This document shows positions 1-6,450 of a DNA stretch of 35,536 bases, one piece after another. A program made the translations under genes and the position numbers. The stretch is from Syntrophaceticus sp050949745 (GTDB lineage Bacteria > Bacillota > DSM-12270 > Thermacetogeniales > Thermacetogeniaceae): assembly GCA_050949745.1 (NCBI GenBank), contig JBMNGF010000013.1:1-35536 (forward strand), read 5' to 3'. Every line of letters starts with the position of its first letter. Within the stretch, counting starts at the first letter, position 1. The notes under the pieces were generated by a model. It worked only from the letters and a program-made list of their open reading frames with translations. It ran no database searches and was not told the DNA's origin.

Positions 1-10
1 TGTTATGTTG

Positions 11-127
11 TGAGTCAAGGGGACAGGTACTTTGACTCATGTGAGTCAAAGGGGACTGAGTCAAAGTGAGTCAAAGGGACGGTGACTTTGACTCACTGTT
101 GTGACACAACCCCCGTCCCCCTGTCAC
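11..127. repeat. Cluster of three short palindromes with GGGACGG-type core
   Basis: Three imperfect palindromes sit side by side. The first pairs TGAGTCAA (11-18) with TTGACTCA (32-39). The second pairs GTGAGTCAAAG (66-76) with CTTTGACTCAC (86-96) around a loop containing GGGACGG. The third pairs GTGACA (101-106) with TGTCAC (122-127) and carries the core in reverse orientation (CCCCGTCCCC, 111-120). An extra half-copy lies at 41-66. Related palindromes occur at 750-778 and 34985-35013. Stem plus GGGACGG loop resembles the REP-like repeats mobilised by RAYT (Y1/IS200-like) transposases; that link is inference, and no transposase is in the window. Confidence 0.8.
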
Positions 128-163
128 ATGCAGTGACAGTCACTTGACAAATTGAATAAAGTT

Positions 164-274
164 TCTGGTGGTGATGGCGGAGGGGCAACACCCGTACCCA
201 TTCCGAACACGGCAGTTAAGCCCTCCAGCGCTGATGGTACTGGGTTTCCCGGGAGAGTAGGTCGCTGCCAGATT
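164..274 (+). rRNA. rrf: 5S ribosomal RNA
   Basis: The conserved 5S core CCGAACACGGCAGTTAAG is present in the middle, followed by the usual GATGGTACTGGG and GAGAGTAGG segments. The ends TCTGGTGGTG and CGCTGCCAGA pair as helix I. Exact ends are uncertain by a few bases. The 23S gene is not visible: the 160 bases upstream hold palindromic repeats, so either the 23S lies before the window with repeats in the spacer, or this is a detached 5S. A TTGACA at 144-149 is too close to the 5S start to be its -35 box. Confidence 0.95.
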
Positions 275-280
275 TTACAT

Positions 281-355
281 TCCTCGGTAGCTCAACGGTA
301 GAGCATCCGGCTGTTAACCGGAGTGTTGCAGGTTCGAATCCTGCCCGGGGAGCCA
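281..355 (+). tRNA. tRNA-Asn (anticodon GTT), CCA encoded
   Basis: A full cloverleaf can be drawn. The acceptor strands TCCTCGG (281-287) and CCGGGGA (345-351) pair with one G-U. The anticodon loop CTGTTAA has GTT at 313-315, and the T-arm contains GGTTCGAATCC. Discriminator G352 is followed by encoded CCA (353-355). It follows the 5S by about 6 bases and is probably co-transcribed with it. Confidence 0.97.
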
Positions 356-386
356 AAAAGCAAAACCTCAAAGTTTTGCTTTTTTT
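356..386 (+). terminator. Intrinsic terminator after 5S-tRNA-Asn
   Basis: AAAAGCAAAAC (356-366) pairs with GTTTTGCTTTT (373-383) around a six-base loop and runs into a T-tract (about 380-387). It would end the rRNA/tRNA transcript. Confidence 0.85.
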
Positions 387-839
387 ATTCGAGTATCAAT
401 TTAGTGACTGGAAGTATTCCCATGGACAGGTATAGGTTTGGGACACAGGTAACAGTTTTAGTTCAGGATGACTATTTCTAATCCAACTCCTCACCACCAA
501 CTACTGATCACTAAATAGAATTTTGATTTTAAGGGGTCAATTTGGCTAGATCTCTTTGTACTGTTTATCCTATGATTTGAATAAAAAATGTGTCGCATCT
601 AGTCGTTGGTGATCATTATTTATGATAGCTTTAGAATTATTTTTAAGGAACGAGGAAATTACCTACTAAGTATTGACCCGATCCTTTTTGTTAGCAGGAT
701 GAAATGGATGAACTGTTGATATATAATATTGTAGGATAGCGTAGCTTATTGAGTCAAAGTGACCGTTCCTTTGACTCATATATTTATGTTTGTTATGCTT
801 AGCGAACTATTCCAGACTGAAGGATGGAGGATACGGGGT
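387..839. other. Gene-free stretch upstream of glutamate dehydrogenase
   Basis: No convincing coding sequence is seen on either strand. The stretch is AT-rich. It contains an imperfect direct repeat at 424-459 (GGACAGGTATAGGTTT against GGACACAGGTAACAGTTTT), a TATAAT at 722-727 without a convincing -35 box, and one member of the palindrome family at 750-778. The dehydrogenase promoter probably lies here but cannot be placed with confidence. Confidence 0.6.
750..778. repeat. Isolated palindrome of the TGAGTCAAAG family
   Basis: TGAGTCAAAG (750-759) and CTTTGACTCA (769-778) form a perfect 10-bp stem. The loop TGACCGTTC holds a degenerate, inverted form of the GGGACGG core. It lies about 60 bases upstream of the dehydrogenase start and shares its arms with the cluster at the left end of the window. 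The apparent upstream extension of the dehydrogenase reading frame runs through this repeat, which argues against that extension being translated. Confidence 0.8.
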
Positions 840-2180
840 ATGTCAGAGCAATATTTTAATGATTTTATCAACCAGGTGACAAGCAGAAATCCTGGGGAAA
901 AAGAATTTCATCAAGCTGTTTATGAGGTGGGTAGATCAATTTTGCCCTTTTTAGAGAAGCATCCTAAGTATAGGAAAGCAAAAATATTGGAAAGAATTGT
1001 AGAACCTGAACGGGTATTAATTTTCCGTGTTCCCTGGGTTGACGATAGAGGGGAAATTCAAGTCAACCGCGGATTTAGAGTGCAGATGAACAGCGCTATT
1101 GGTCCCTATAAAGGTGGCCTGCGTTTCCACCCATCTGTAAATTTGGGGGTTTTAAAATTTCTTGCATTTGAGCAGGTATTTAAGAACTCTTTGACCACGT
1201 TGCCTCTTGGTGGTGGAAAGGGTGGTGCAGATTTTGATCCTCGAGGCAAATCGGATCAGGAAGTTATGCGTTTCTGCCAGTCGTTTATGACGGAGCTCTA
1301 TCGCTATCTAGGGCCTGATACAGATGTTCCAGCCGGGGATATAGGTGTTGGGCGTAGGGAGATAGGGTACCTTTTTGGTCAGTATAAAAAGATTACAAAT
1401 GTTTTTAACGGTGTGCTGACAGGCAAGGGATTTGCTTGGGGTGGCAGTCTCATGCGTCCGGAGGCCACAGGTTATGGTGTTGTTTATTTCCTGCAGGAGA
1501 TGTTGAAGACACGTGGTGAGGACTTAGAAGGAAAAACAATAGCCATCTCCGGTTATGGAAATGTTGGGAGTTTTTTAATTGAAAAAGCCAGCCAATATGG
1601 CGCTAAGGTGATTACAGTTGCAGATGAAAATGGATATGTTTATGATCCTGATGGGATCAAAGGTGATAAGTTGGATTATTTAAAGGATCTCTGGGTTGTG
1701 TATCGTCGCCCCGCACGTGATTTTGCGGATAAATTCGGTTTAAAGTGGGTTGAAGGGAGAAAGCCCTGGGAGGTTCCCTGTGATATTGCCGTTCCCACTG
1801 CAACACAGAACGAGCTGTGTCAGGATGAGGCCAGACAATTGATTAATAATGGCTGTAAATGTGTTGTTGAGGCTGCCAATATGCCCTGTACTCTCGATGC
1901 TCTGGATATGCTGCATGATGCCGGGGTGCTGGTTGCTCCGGGTAAAGCTGCTAATGCCGGTGGTGTGGCAGTAAGTGGGCTAGAGATGAGCCAAAACAGT
2001 ATGCATTATTGCTGGTCGGCTGATGACGTTGATTGTAAGCTGCAGGATATTATGAAAAATATTCATGAACAGTGTGTAACTTATGGGAAAAAAGACAATC
2101 AAGTGAACTATCTTGATGGTGCCAATATCGCCGGTTTTGTCAAAGTAGCGGAGGCCATGCTTGCTCAGGGGGTTGTTTAA
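840..2180 (+). CDS. gdhA: Glutamate dehydrogenase (hexameric class)
   Basis: Predicted to interconvert glutamate with 2-oxoglutarate plus ammonium in the cytoplasm, using NAD or NADP; coenzyme preference cannot be read from the sequence. The product is 446 aa, the usual length for the hexameric family. The glutamate-binding segment GPYKGGLRFHPSVN and the catalytic-lysine motif PLGGGKGGADFDP (P122 on, Lys127) are intact. The nucleotide-binding loop GYGNVG begins at Gly238. The start at MSEQYF is chosen because GGAGG (826-830) is nine bases upstream and the family begins near here; 27 further codons upstream run into a palindromic repeat. It stands alone between the rRNA/tRNA unit and the ribosomal operon, so a functional link to either is not implied. 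No clear terminator follows. Confidence 0.96.
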   Translation: MSEQYFNDFINQVTSRNPGEKEFHQAVYEVGRSILPFLEKHPKYRKAKILERIVEPERVLIFRVPWVDDRGEIQVNRGFRVQMNSAIGPYKGGLRFHPSVNLGVLKFLAFEQVFKNSLTTLPLGGGKGGADFDPRGKSDQEVMRFCQSFMTELYRYLGPDTDVPAGDIGVGRREIGYLFGQYKKITNVFNGVLTGKGFAWGGSLMRPEATGYGVVYFLQEMLKTRGEDLEGKTIAISGYGNVGSFLIEKASQYGAKVITVADENGYVYDPDGIKGDKLDYLKDLWVVYRRPARDFADKFGLKWVEGRKPWEVPCDIAVPTATQNELCQDEARQLINNGCKCVVEAANMPCTLDALDMLHDAGVLVAPGKAANAGGVAVSGLEMSQNSMHYCWSADDVDCKLQDIMKNIHEQCVTYGKKDNQVNYLDGANIAGFVKVAEAMLAQGVV

Positions 2181-2217
2181 GCAGGCGGTTTCATGTTTAT
2201 AAAAATTGATAAGGTGT

Positions 2218-2244
2218 TTGTGAGGGCATGCATTGTGGTATAAT
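2218..2244 (+). promoter_or_regulatory. Possible upstream promoter of rpmG-secE-nusG
   Basis: A perfect TATAAT (2239-2244) is preceded by TTGTGA (2218-2223) at a short 15-base spacing. The -35 match and spacing are weak, so this is only a candidate and would be the distal of two tandem promoters. Confidence 0.4.
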
Positions 2245-2351
2245 GTGGAAGGATAGTATCAGATACTCTTTGCTATGGTTTGACTTATAGTCTTTATGGC
2301 AGCACTAGTTACAATTAACAGTTGAATGTTAATGTTCAACAACCATTTTTA

Positions 2352-2381
2352 TTGACAGCTAACGGGGGACTATGCTAAAGT
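2352..2381 (+). promoter_or_regulatory. Promoter of rpmG-secE-nusG-rplKA operon
   Basis: A consensus TTGACA (2352-2357) is followed after 18 bases by TAAAGT (2376-2381), preceded by TGC, giving an extended -10 (TGnTAAAGT). The same architecture recurs before the L7Ae-like gene. It lies about 70 bases upstream of rpmG. Confidence 0.65.
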
Positions 2382-2450
2382 AGAACAGGATATTTCTATG
2401 GCTGTATTTGGAACTATATGCTGTAGATAAGGCAGCAGGAGGTGGCGAAA

Positions 2451-2600
2451 GTGCGCGTAGGTGTGACCTTAGCATGTATAGATTGTAAAAACCGCAATTA
2501 TACAACAGAAAAAAACAAAAGGAACAATTCAGAAAGGTTAGAGCTAAAAAAATACTGCCCTGTATGTAAAAAACAAACTGTCCATCGTGAAACAAAATAA
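2451..2600 (+). CDS. rpmG: 50S ribosomal protein L33, zinc-binding form
   Basis: A 49-aa protein that binds near the E site of the large subunit. It begins MRVGVTLACIDCKNRNY and ends in CPVCKKQTVHRETK. Two CxxC pairs (CIDC and CPVC) mark the Cys4, zinc-binding (C+) form. The GTG start is supported by AGGAGG (2437-2442) eight bases upstream; an in-frame GTG at 2442 would overlap that site. First gene of the operon with secE and nusG, the standard bacterial arrangement. Confidence 0.95.
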   Translation: MRVGVTLACIDCKNRNYTTEKNKRNNSERLELKKYCPVCKKQTVHRETK

Positions 2601-2629
2601 ATGGTGGCAGGCTGAAGGATGTGAGTCTG

Positions 2630-3100
2630 TTGGCGAAAAAAGCCGGTGCGGCGAATAGAAGAAATGTCAAAGCCCGTGCAAAAAAGGTATCCAAAGAGGA
2701 AAAGATGAAAAAGGATGAGCGCACGGCTGAGCCTGAGACTGCATCTGCTTCCGAAGGAAAATTACGTTCTTTTTTGCGTCTAATAAAGAATGACAAGTCC
2801 AAGAGCGATGTGCAGGTGCCAGTTAAAGGAAAGGCAAACAAAAAGGCGACCGATAAAAAGGAAAAACGCTCCGTTCGGACTGCGGCTGGCAAAGAAAAAC
2901 CAAAAAAGAGTTTTTTTCAAAACATAACAAGGTTTTTTCAAAGTGTATGGGGAGAATTAAAAAAGGTACATTGGCCCGGTCGAAATCAGCTTATTGCTTA
3001 CAGTGCAGTGGTCGTTGTAGCTGTCATCATAGTTGCATTTCTTATATGGATTGCTGATATTCTTATAAGCTGGGTAGTTCAGCTCCTATTGAGCTTATAG
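2630..3100 (+). CDS. secE: Preprotein translocase subunit SecE with long basic N-terminus
   Basis: SecE clamps the SecY channel in the membrane. The family core is at the C-terminus: the amphipathic conserved stretch WGELKKVHWPGRNQL, then one hydrophobic membrane segment (about 25 residues, YSAVVVVAVIIVAFLIWIAD). The protein is about 156 aa, whereas minimal Firmicutes SecE proteins are about 60-80 aa. The extra 90 or so N-terminal residues are rich in Lys, Arg and Glu with no hydrophobic segment, so probably cytoplasmic and disordered. The TTG start (MAKKAG) is preferred because GAAGGA (2614-2619) is well spaced for it. A GTG nine bases earlier is only one base from that site. It sits between rpmG and nusG, as expected. 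Confidence 0.92.
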   Translation: MAKKAGAANRRNVKARAKKVSKEEKMKKDERTAEPETASASEGKLRSFLRLIKNDKSKSDVQVPVKGKANKKATDKKEKRSVRTAAGKEKPKKSFFQNITRFFQSVWGELKKVHWPGRNQLIAYSAVVVVAVIIVAFLIWIADILISWVVQLLLSL

Positions 3101-3158
3101 GCGGAGAATTGTTTATTCAATAGCCAGGGAGGTGGGGGCCGGCAGGTCCCTTGTCTTT

Positions 3159-3683
3159 ATGGAAAAAAAATGGTATGTAATTCACACATATTCAGGCTAT
3201 GAAAATAAGGTAAAGGCTAATTTAGAGAAGCGAGTTGCTTCTATGGACATGGAGGACAAGGTGTTTAGCATCATTGTCCCTATGGAGGATGAAGTTGAAA
3301 TCAAGGACGGGAAAAGGCGTGTTACAAAAAAGAAGATTTTTCCCGGCTATGTATTGGTAGAGATGACTTTAACTGATGATTCCTGGTATGTTGTCCGCAA
3401 TACACCCGGTGTTACGAGTTTCGTAGGATCGGGTAATAAACCGATCCCTCTGGTCGAAGATGAGGTTCAAAATATTTTATGCAAGATGGGCTTGGCAGAG
3501 TCCCCAATAAAGATCGATCTGGATATCGGTGAAAGTGTGCGGGTTATTGCAGGCCCCTTTGAGAACTTTATCGGTACAGTGGAAGAGATATATCCTGAGA
3601 AAAGCAAGCTTAGGGTGCTTGTATCTATGTTTGGGCGAGAAACGCCAGTTGAGTTGGAATTCACACAAGTGGAGAAATTATAG
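3159..3683 (+). CDS. nusG: Transcription elongation/antitermination factor NusG
   Basis: NusG binds the clamp of RNA polymerase and couples or modulates elongation and termination. The 174-aa product has the NGN domain from residue 1 (EKKWYVIHTYSGYENKVKAN), the loop FPGYVLVEM, and WYVVRNTPGVTSFVG. A C-terminal KOW domain follows (VRVIAGPFENFIGTVEEI to VELEFTQVEKL). ATG 3159 matches the family N-terminus. The strong AGGGAGG site at 3126-3132 is 26 bases upstream, so the start rests on homology more than on spacing; an upstream GTG at 3132 would overlap that site. Confidence 0.96.
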   Translation: MEKKWYVIHTYSGYENKVKANLEKRVASMDMEDKVFSIIVPMEDEVEIKDGKRRVTKKKIFPGYVLVEMTLTDDSWYVVRNTPGVTSFVGSGNKPIPLVEDEVQNILCKMGLAESPIKIDLDIGESVRVIAGPFENFIGTVEEIYPEKSKLRVLVSMFGRETPVELEFTQVEKL

Positions 3684-3709
3684 TAGAAATAAGGAAAGGA
3701 AGTGCCAAT

Positions 3710-4138
3710 ATGGCCCCAAAAAAGGTTGCAGCTGTTATTAAGCTTCAGATTCCGGCAGGCAAGGCTACACCGGCGCCACCGGTTGGTTCTGCTCTTGGCC
3801 CCCATGGTGTCAATATCATGGGATTCTGCAAAGATTTTAATGAGCGGACAGCTAAAGACGCAGGTCTGATCATTCCGGTGGAGGTTACCATTTATCAGGA
3901 CAGAACCTTAAGCTTCATTACGAAGACTCCTCCGGCATCAATTTTATTGAAAAATGCTTTGGGAATCGAAACTGCATCTGGTGAACCTAACCGTGAAAAG
4001 GTGGGTAAAGTTTCCCGGGCAAAGGTGCGGGAAATTGCTGAACTGAAAATGAAGGACCTTAATGCTATGGATGTAGAAGGTGCCATGCGTATGGTCGAGG
4101 GGACCGCACGCAGTATGGGTATAGAAGTTGTAGAATAG
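3710..4138 (+). CDS. rplK: 50S ribosomal protein L11
   Basis: L11 forms the base of the GTPase-associated centre with 23S rRNA. The 142-aa sequence shows the proline-rich N-terminal region (LQIPAGKATPAPPVGSALG) where thiopeptide antibiotics bind, and the C-terminal RNA-binding domain. The ATG follows AAGGAAAGGAAG. It is 26 bases after nusG and precedes rplA, the classical L11 operon order. Confidence 0.97.
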   Translation: MAPKKVAAVIKLQIPAGKATPAPPVGSALGPHGVNIMGFCKDFNERTAKDAGLIIPVEVTIYQDRTLSFITKTPPASILLKNALGIETASGEPNREKVGKVSRAKVREIAELKMKDLNAMDVEGAMRMVEGTARSMGIEVVE

Positions 4139-4272
4139 TGATTAGTGGTTGGTCGTTGGAAAAAGATTATCGAGGCTCTGTTTTCTAATAACTGATCTGT
4201 TGATTTGTTACCATTGTTAAAGATAAAGTGGGAGGATTAAAATCCGTTAAAACCACAGAGGAGGATATAAGA

Positions 4273-4971
4273 ATGGCTAAAAGGGGAAAAAGATATCAGT
4301 CAGCTATCGAAAAGATAGACAGGGAGAAATTATATGAATTAGATGAGGCTATGGTGCTTGTTAAAGATAATGCAACAGCCAAATTTGATGAAACTGTAGA
4401 GCTTGCTGTTAGACTAGGAATCAATCCGCGTCATGCTGATCAGCAGGTGAGGGGAGCTATGGTGTTGCCTCATGGAACTGGTAAATCAAGAAAAGTGCTT
4501 GTTTTCGCTAAAGGAGATAAGGCGAAGGAAGCAACTGAGGCAGGCGCAGATTATGTAGGTGAAGATGAACTGGTCAAAAAGATCCAAGAGGGATGGCTGG
4601 ATTTTGAAGTTGCAGTAGCAACCCCGGACATGATGAGCAAGGTAGGGAGATTGGGGAAAGTATTGGGACCTCGCGGATTAATGCCTAACCCTAAAACAGG
4701 TACAGTGACCTTTGACATTGAGCAGGCAGTTAAGGAAATCAAAGCTGGCAAGATCGAGTACCGTGCAGATAAAACGGGTATTGTGCATGCCGTCATCGGT
4801 AAAGCTTCATTCCCATTGGAGAAAATCAAAGAGAATTATCAAGCACTGGTAGATACTCTGATCAAGGTAAGACCAGCAGCGGCGAAGGGACAATATATAA
4901 AGAGTATTGTCGTTTCATCGAGTATGGGGCCTGGTGTAAAGATTAATCCACTTAATCCTTTAGGTGAGTAA
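4273..4971 (+). CDS. rplA: 50S ribosomal protein L1
   Basis: L1 forms the mobile stalk that helps release E-site tRNA, and in many bacteria represses its own operon. The product is 232 aa, normal for the family, with the signatures LGPRGLMPNPKTGT and GPGVKINP. ATG 4273 (MAKRGKRYQSA) follows GAGGAGGA closely; an in-frame GTG 45 bases upstream adds residues not found in relatives. The 134-base gap after rplK is the longest in this operon and could hold an L1 binding site on the mRNA, but I could not identify one convincingly. Confidence 0.97.
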   Translation: MAKRGKRYQSAIEKIDREKLYELDEAMVLVKDNATAKFDETVELAVRLGINPRHADQQVRGAMVLPHGTGKSRKVLVFAKGDKAKEATEAGADYVGEDELVKKIQEGWLDFEVAVATPDMMSKVGRLGKVLGPRGLMPNPKTGTVTFDIEQAVKEIKAGKIEYRADKTGIVHAVIGKASFPLEKIKENYQALVDTLIKVRPAAAKGQYIKSIVVSSSMGPGVKINPLNPLGE

Positions 4972-4990
4972 AATATCAAGAATTATTTTC

Positions 4991-5019
4991 TTGACTAAAA
5001 TAGAATCCTTTGTTATGCT
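4991..5019 (+). promoter_or_regulatory. Promoter of rplJ-rplL leader
   Basis: TTGACT (4991-4996), a 17-base spacer ending in TGT, then TATGCT (5014-5019) form an extended -10 promoter. It lies directly upstream of the L10 leader, so transcription would begin at about 5025-5030, at the first stem of that leader. Confidence 0.75.
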
Positions 5020-5027
5020 TTACGAGT

Positions 5028-5130
5028 GACCGCAGACAGTAGGTGCCATCAAGGCTTAAATTTGGCCTACCGAGGTTGGATGGATTTGTATAGTAATTAT
5101 CTAGCCCTCTGCTGTCTGCGGAGGGCTTTA
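5028..5130 (+). ncRNA. L10 (rplJL) ribosomal protein leader with attenuator
   Basis: Two alternative pairings are visible. CCGCAGACAG (5030-5039) is perfectly complementary to CTGTCTGCGG (5112-5121), closing a long leader stem. The same 3' strand can instead join the hairpin CCCTCTGC (5105-5112) with GCGGAGGG (5118-5125), extended by a G-C pair and followed by CTTTATCATTT, a weak T-rich tail. These foldings are mutually exclusive, as expected for an attenuator. Position and design match the known Firmicutes L10 leader, in which L10(L12)4 binds its own mRNA. Binding by L10 here is inferred from that family. Confidence 0.85.
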
Positions 5131-5153
5131 TCATTTATTAAAGGAGGCGTGAA

Positions 5154-5678
5154 ATGGCCAGTCTTGAAGAAAAAAAGAAAGCTGTCGCTGAATTGGAAGA
5201 GAAGTTCAAGACATCAAAGGCCGCAGTTTTTACAGACTACCGGGGTATTAAAGTAGAAGAGGCTACTGCTCTCCGGAGAAGCTGCAGGGACGCCGGCGTA
5301 GAATTCAAGGTTGTGAAAAACACTCTCACGCAACGTGCTGCAGAAAACAGCGGAGTCCCAGATATCTCTCAGTTTTTGGATGGCCCTACTGCTATCGCTT
5401 TTTCTTACGAGGATCCTGTTTCGCCGGCGAAGGCATTGAAGGGTTTTATGAAAGAGTATCGCAAGCTGGAGATCAAAGGCGGGCTTATTGAGGGTGATGT
5501 AGTTGGAGCAGACTCCATTCAAAGCCTAGCTGAACTGCCGAGTAAAGATGTTTTGGTTTCCATGGTTTTGCGTGGTCTCAATGGCCCACTTACTGGCTTA
5601 TGCGGTGTTTTGCAGGGACCGGTCAGGAAATTGGTATATGCTTTAAACGCTGTAAAAGAGCAAAAAGAAGCAGGTTAA
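5154..5678 (+). CDS. rplJ: 50S ribosomal protein L10
   Basis: L10 anchors the L7/L12 dimers to the stalk base beside L11. The 174-aa product shows the family pattern of an N-terminal rRNA-binding domain (FTDYRGIKVEEATALRRSCR, then EFKVVKNTL) and a C-terminal helix that receives L12. The ATG is served by AAAGGAGG. It is the first gene behind the attenuator leader and is probably autoregulated with rplL. Confidence 0.97.
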   Translation: MASLEEKKKAVAELEEKFKTSKAAVFTDYRGIKVEEATALRRSCRDAGVEFKVVKNTLTQRAAENSGVPDISQFLDGPTAIAFSYEDPVSPAKALKGFMKEYRKLEIKGGLIEGDVVGADSIQSLAELPSKDVLVSMVLRGLNGPLTGLCGVLQGPVRKLVYALNAVKEQKEAG

Positions 5679-5746
5679 TTCTGAGTTATGATCTGCTCTA
5701 CTGAGAGTTAAAACAAAAAAAACGGATAATCAGGGAGGTCTATTAA

Positions 5747-6124
5747 ATGAGTAAAGTTGATGAGATTATTGAAGCTGTCAAGGAAATGACTGTACTTGAG
5801 TTGGCTGATTTGGTCAAGGCCCTTGAAGAAGAATTTGGCGTAAGCGCTGCAGCACCTGTAGCTGTGGCTGCTGGGCCTGCAGCTGCTGCTGATGCTCCGG
5901 CAGAAGAGGAGAAGACTGAGTTTAACGTTATTCTTTCTGCTATTGGCGATCAGAAGATTAAGGTCATCAAGGCTGTGCGGGAAATTACAGGCTTAGGACT
6001 CAAGGAAGCCAAGGAAGTAGTAGACAATGCACCGAAAGCGGTTAAAGAAAATGTCAGCAAAGAAGAGGCCGAATCAATAAAAGAAAAGCTTACTGAAGTA
6101 GGAGCAGAGGTCGAGATTCAATAA
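5747..6124 (+). CDS. rplL: 50S ribosomal protein L7/L12
   Basis: L7/L12 forms the flexible stalk that recruits translational GTPases. The 125-aa product has an N-terminal dimerisation domain (residues 1-35), an Ala/Pro/Glu-rich hinge (about 36-55) and a globular C-terminal domain with GLGLKEAKEVVD. The start ATG follows GGGAGGTC. It is separated from rplJ by 68 bases and followed by a terminator at 6222. Confidence 0.97.
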   Translation: MSKVDEIIEAVKEMTVLELADLVKALEEEFGVSAAAPVAVAAGPAAAADAPAEEEKTEFNVILSAIGDQKIKVIKAVREITGLGLKEAKEVVDNAPKAVKENVSKEEAESIKEKLTEVGAEVEIQ

Positions 6125-6221
6125 GATTTTCGTTGTTGTCTCTTGAGAACACAGGGGTGACATTGTATTACGGCGATAAATCTGTTATTGTTAAGAAATA
6201 ATATGAAGCCTGATATGGCAG

Positions 6222-6276
6222 AAAAGCAAAAGGAGAGCTTTTAAGGTGTTCCTTATGAGTATCCTTTTGCTTTTTC
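6222..6276 (+). terminator. Intrinsic terminator between rplL and rpoB
   Basis: AAAAGCAAAAGGA (6222-6234) pairs with TCCTTTTGCTTTT (6262-6274), enclosing a second small hairpin (TAAGG/CCTTA), and ends in a T-run. It would reduce or stop read-through from the ribosomal protein genes into rpoB. Confidence 0.8.
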
Positions 6277-6305
6277 TTGACAAGTACATTTATAAATGAT
6301 ATTAT
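6277..6305 (+). promoter_or_regulatory. rpoB promoter
   Basis: TTGACA (6277-6282), a 17-base spacer ending in TGA, and TATTAT (6300-6305) form a strong extended -10 promoter. It begins immediately after the upstream terminator, giving rpoBC its own start with a leader of roughly 140 bases. The leader contains no gene and no riboswitch that I recognise. Confidence 0.8.
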
Positions 6306-6450
6306 CAGAAAATGCCTATTGAGTAATATTGTATTAATATGGAAAGAAGGGCGGTTGAAAATTATTGGATATGGGTATCATTTAAGCACCATCACCGCTG
6401 GGTTACAAGTGAAAACAATACAGTACCGAGTAAGGTGAGGATGTGAGAAT

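Noticed and set aside
144..149. TTGACA as -35 box for the 5S gene
   Set aside because: The 5S begins about 15 bases later, leaving no room for a -10 box and start site.
722..727. TATAAT as promoter of gdhA
   Set aside because: A perfect -10 match but no acceptable -35 box at 16-19 bases; the region is AT-rich so chance is likely.
2359..2892. Long minus-strand reading frame opposite rpmG and secE
   Set aside because: It lies opposite two conserved genes, and its product is a low-complexity mirror of the Lys-rich secE sequence.
5026..5256. Plus-strand reading frame over the L10 leader
   Set aside because: The region is explained by the structured leader and by the rplJ start in another frame; no family resemblance.
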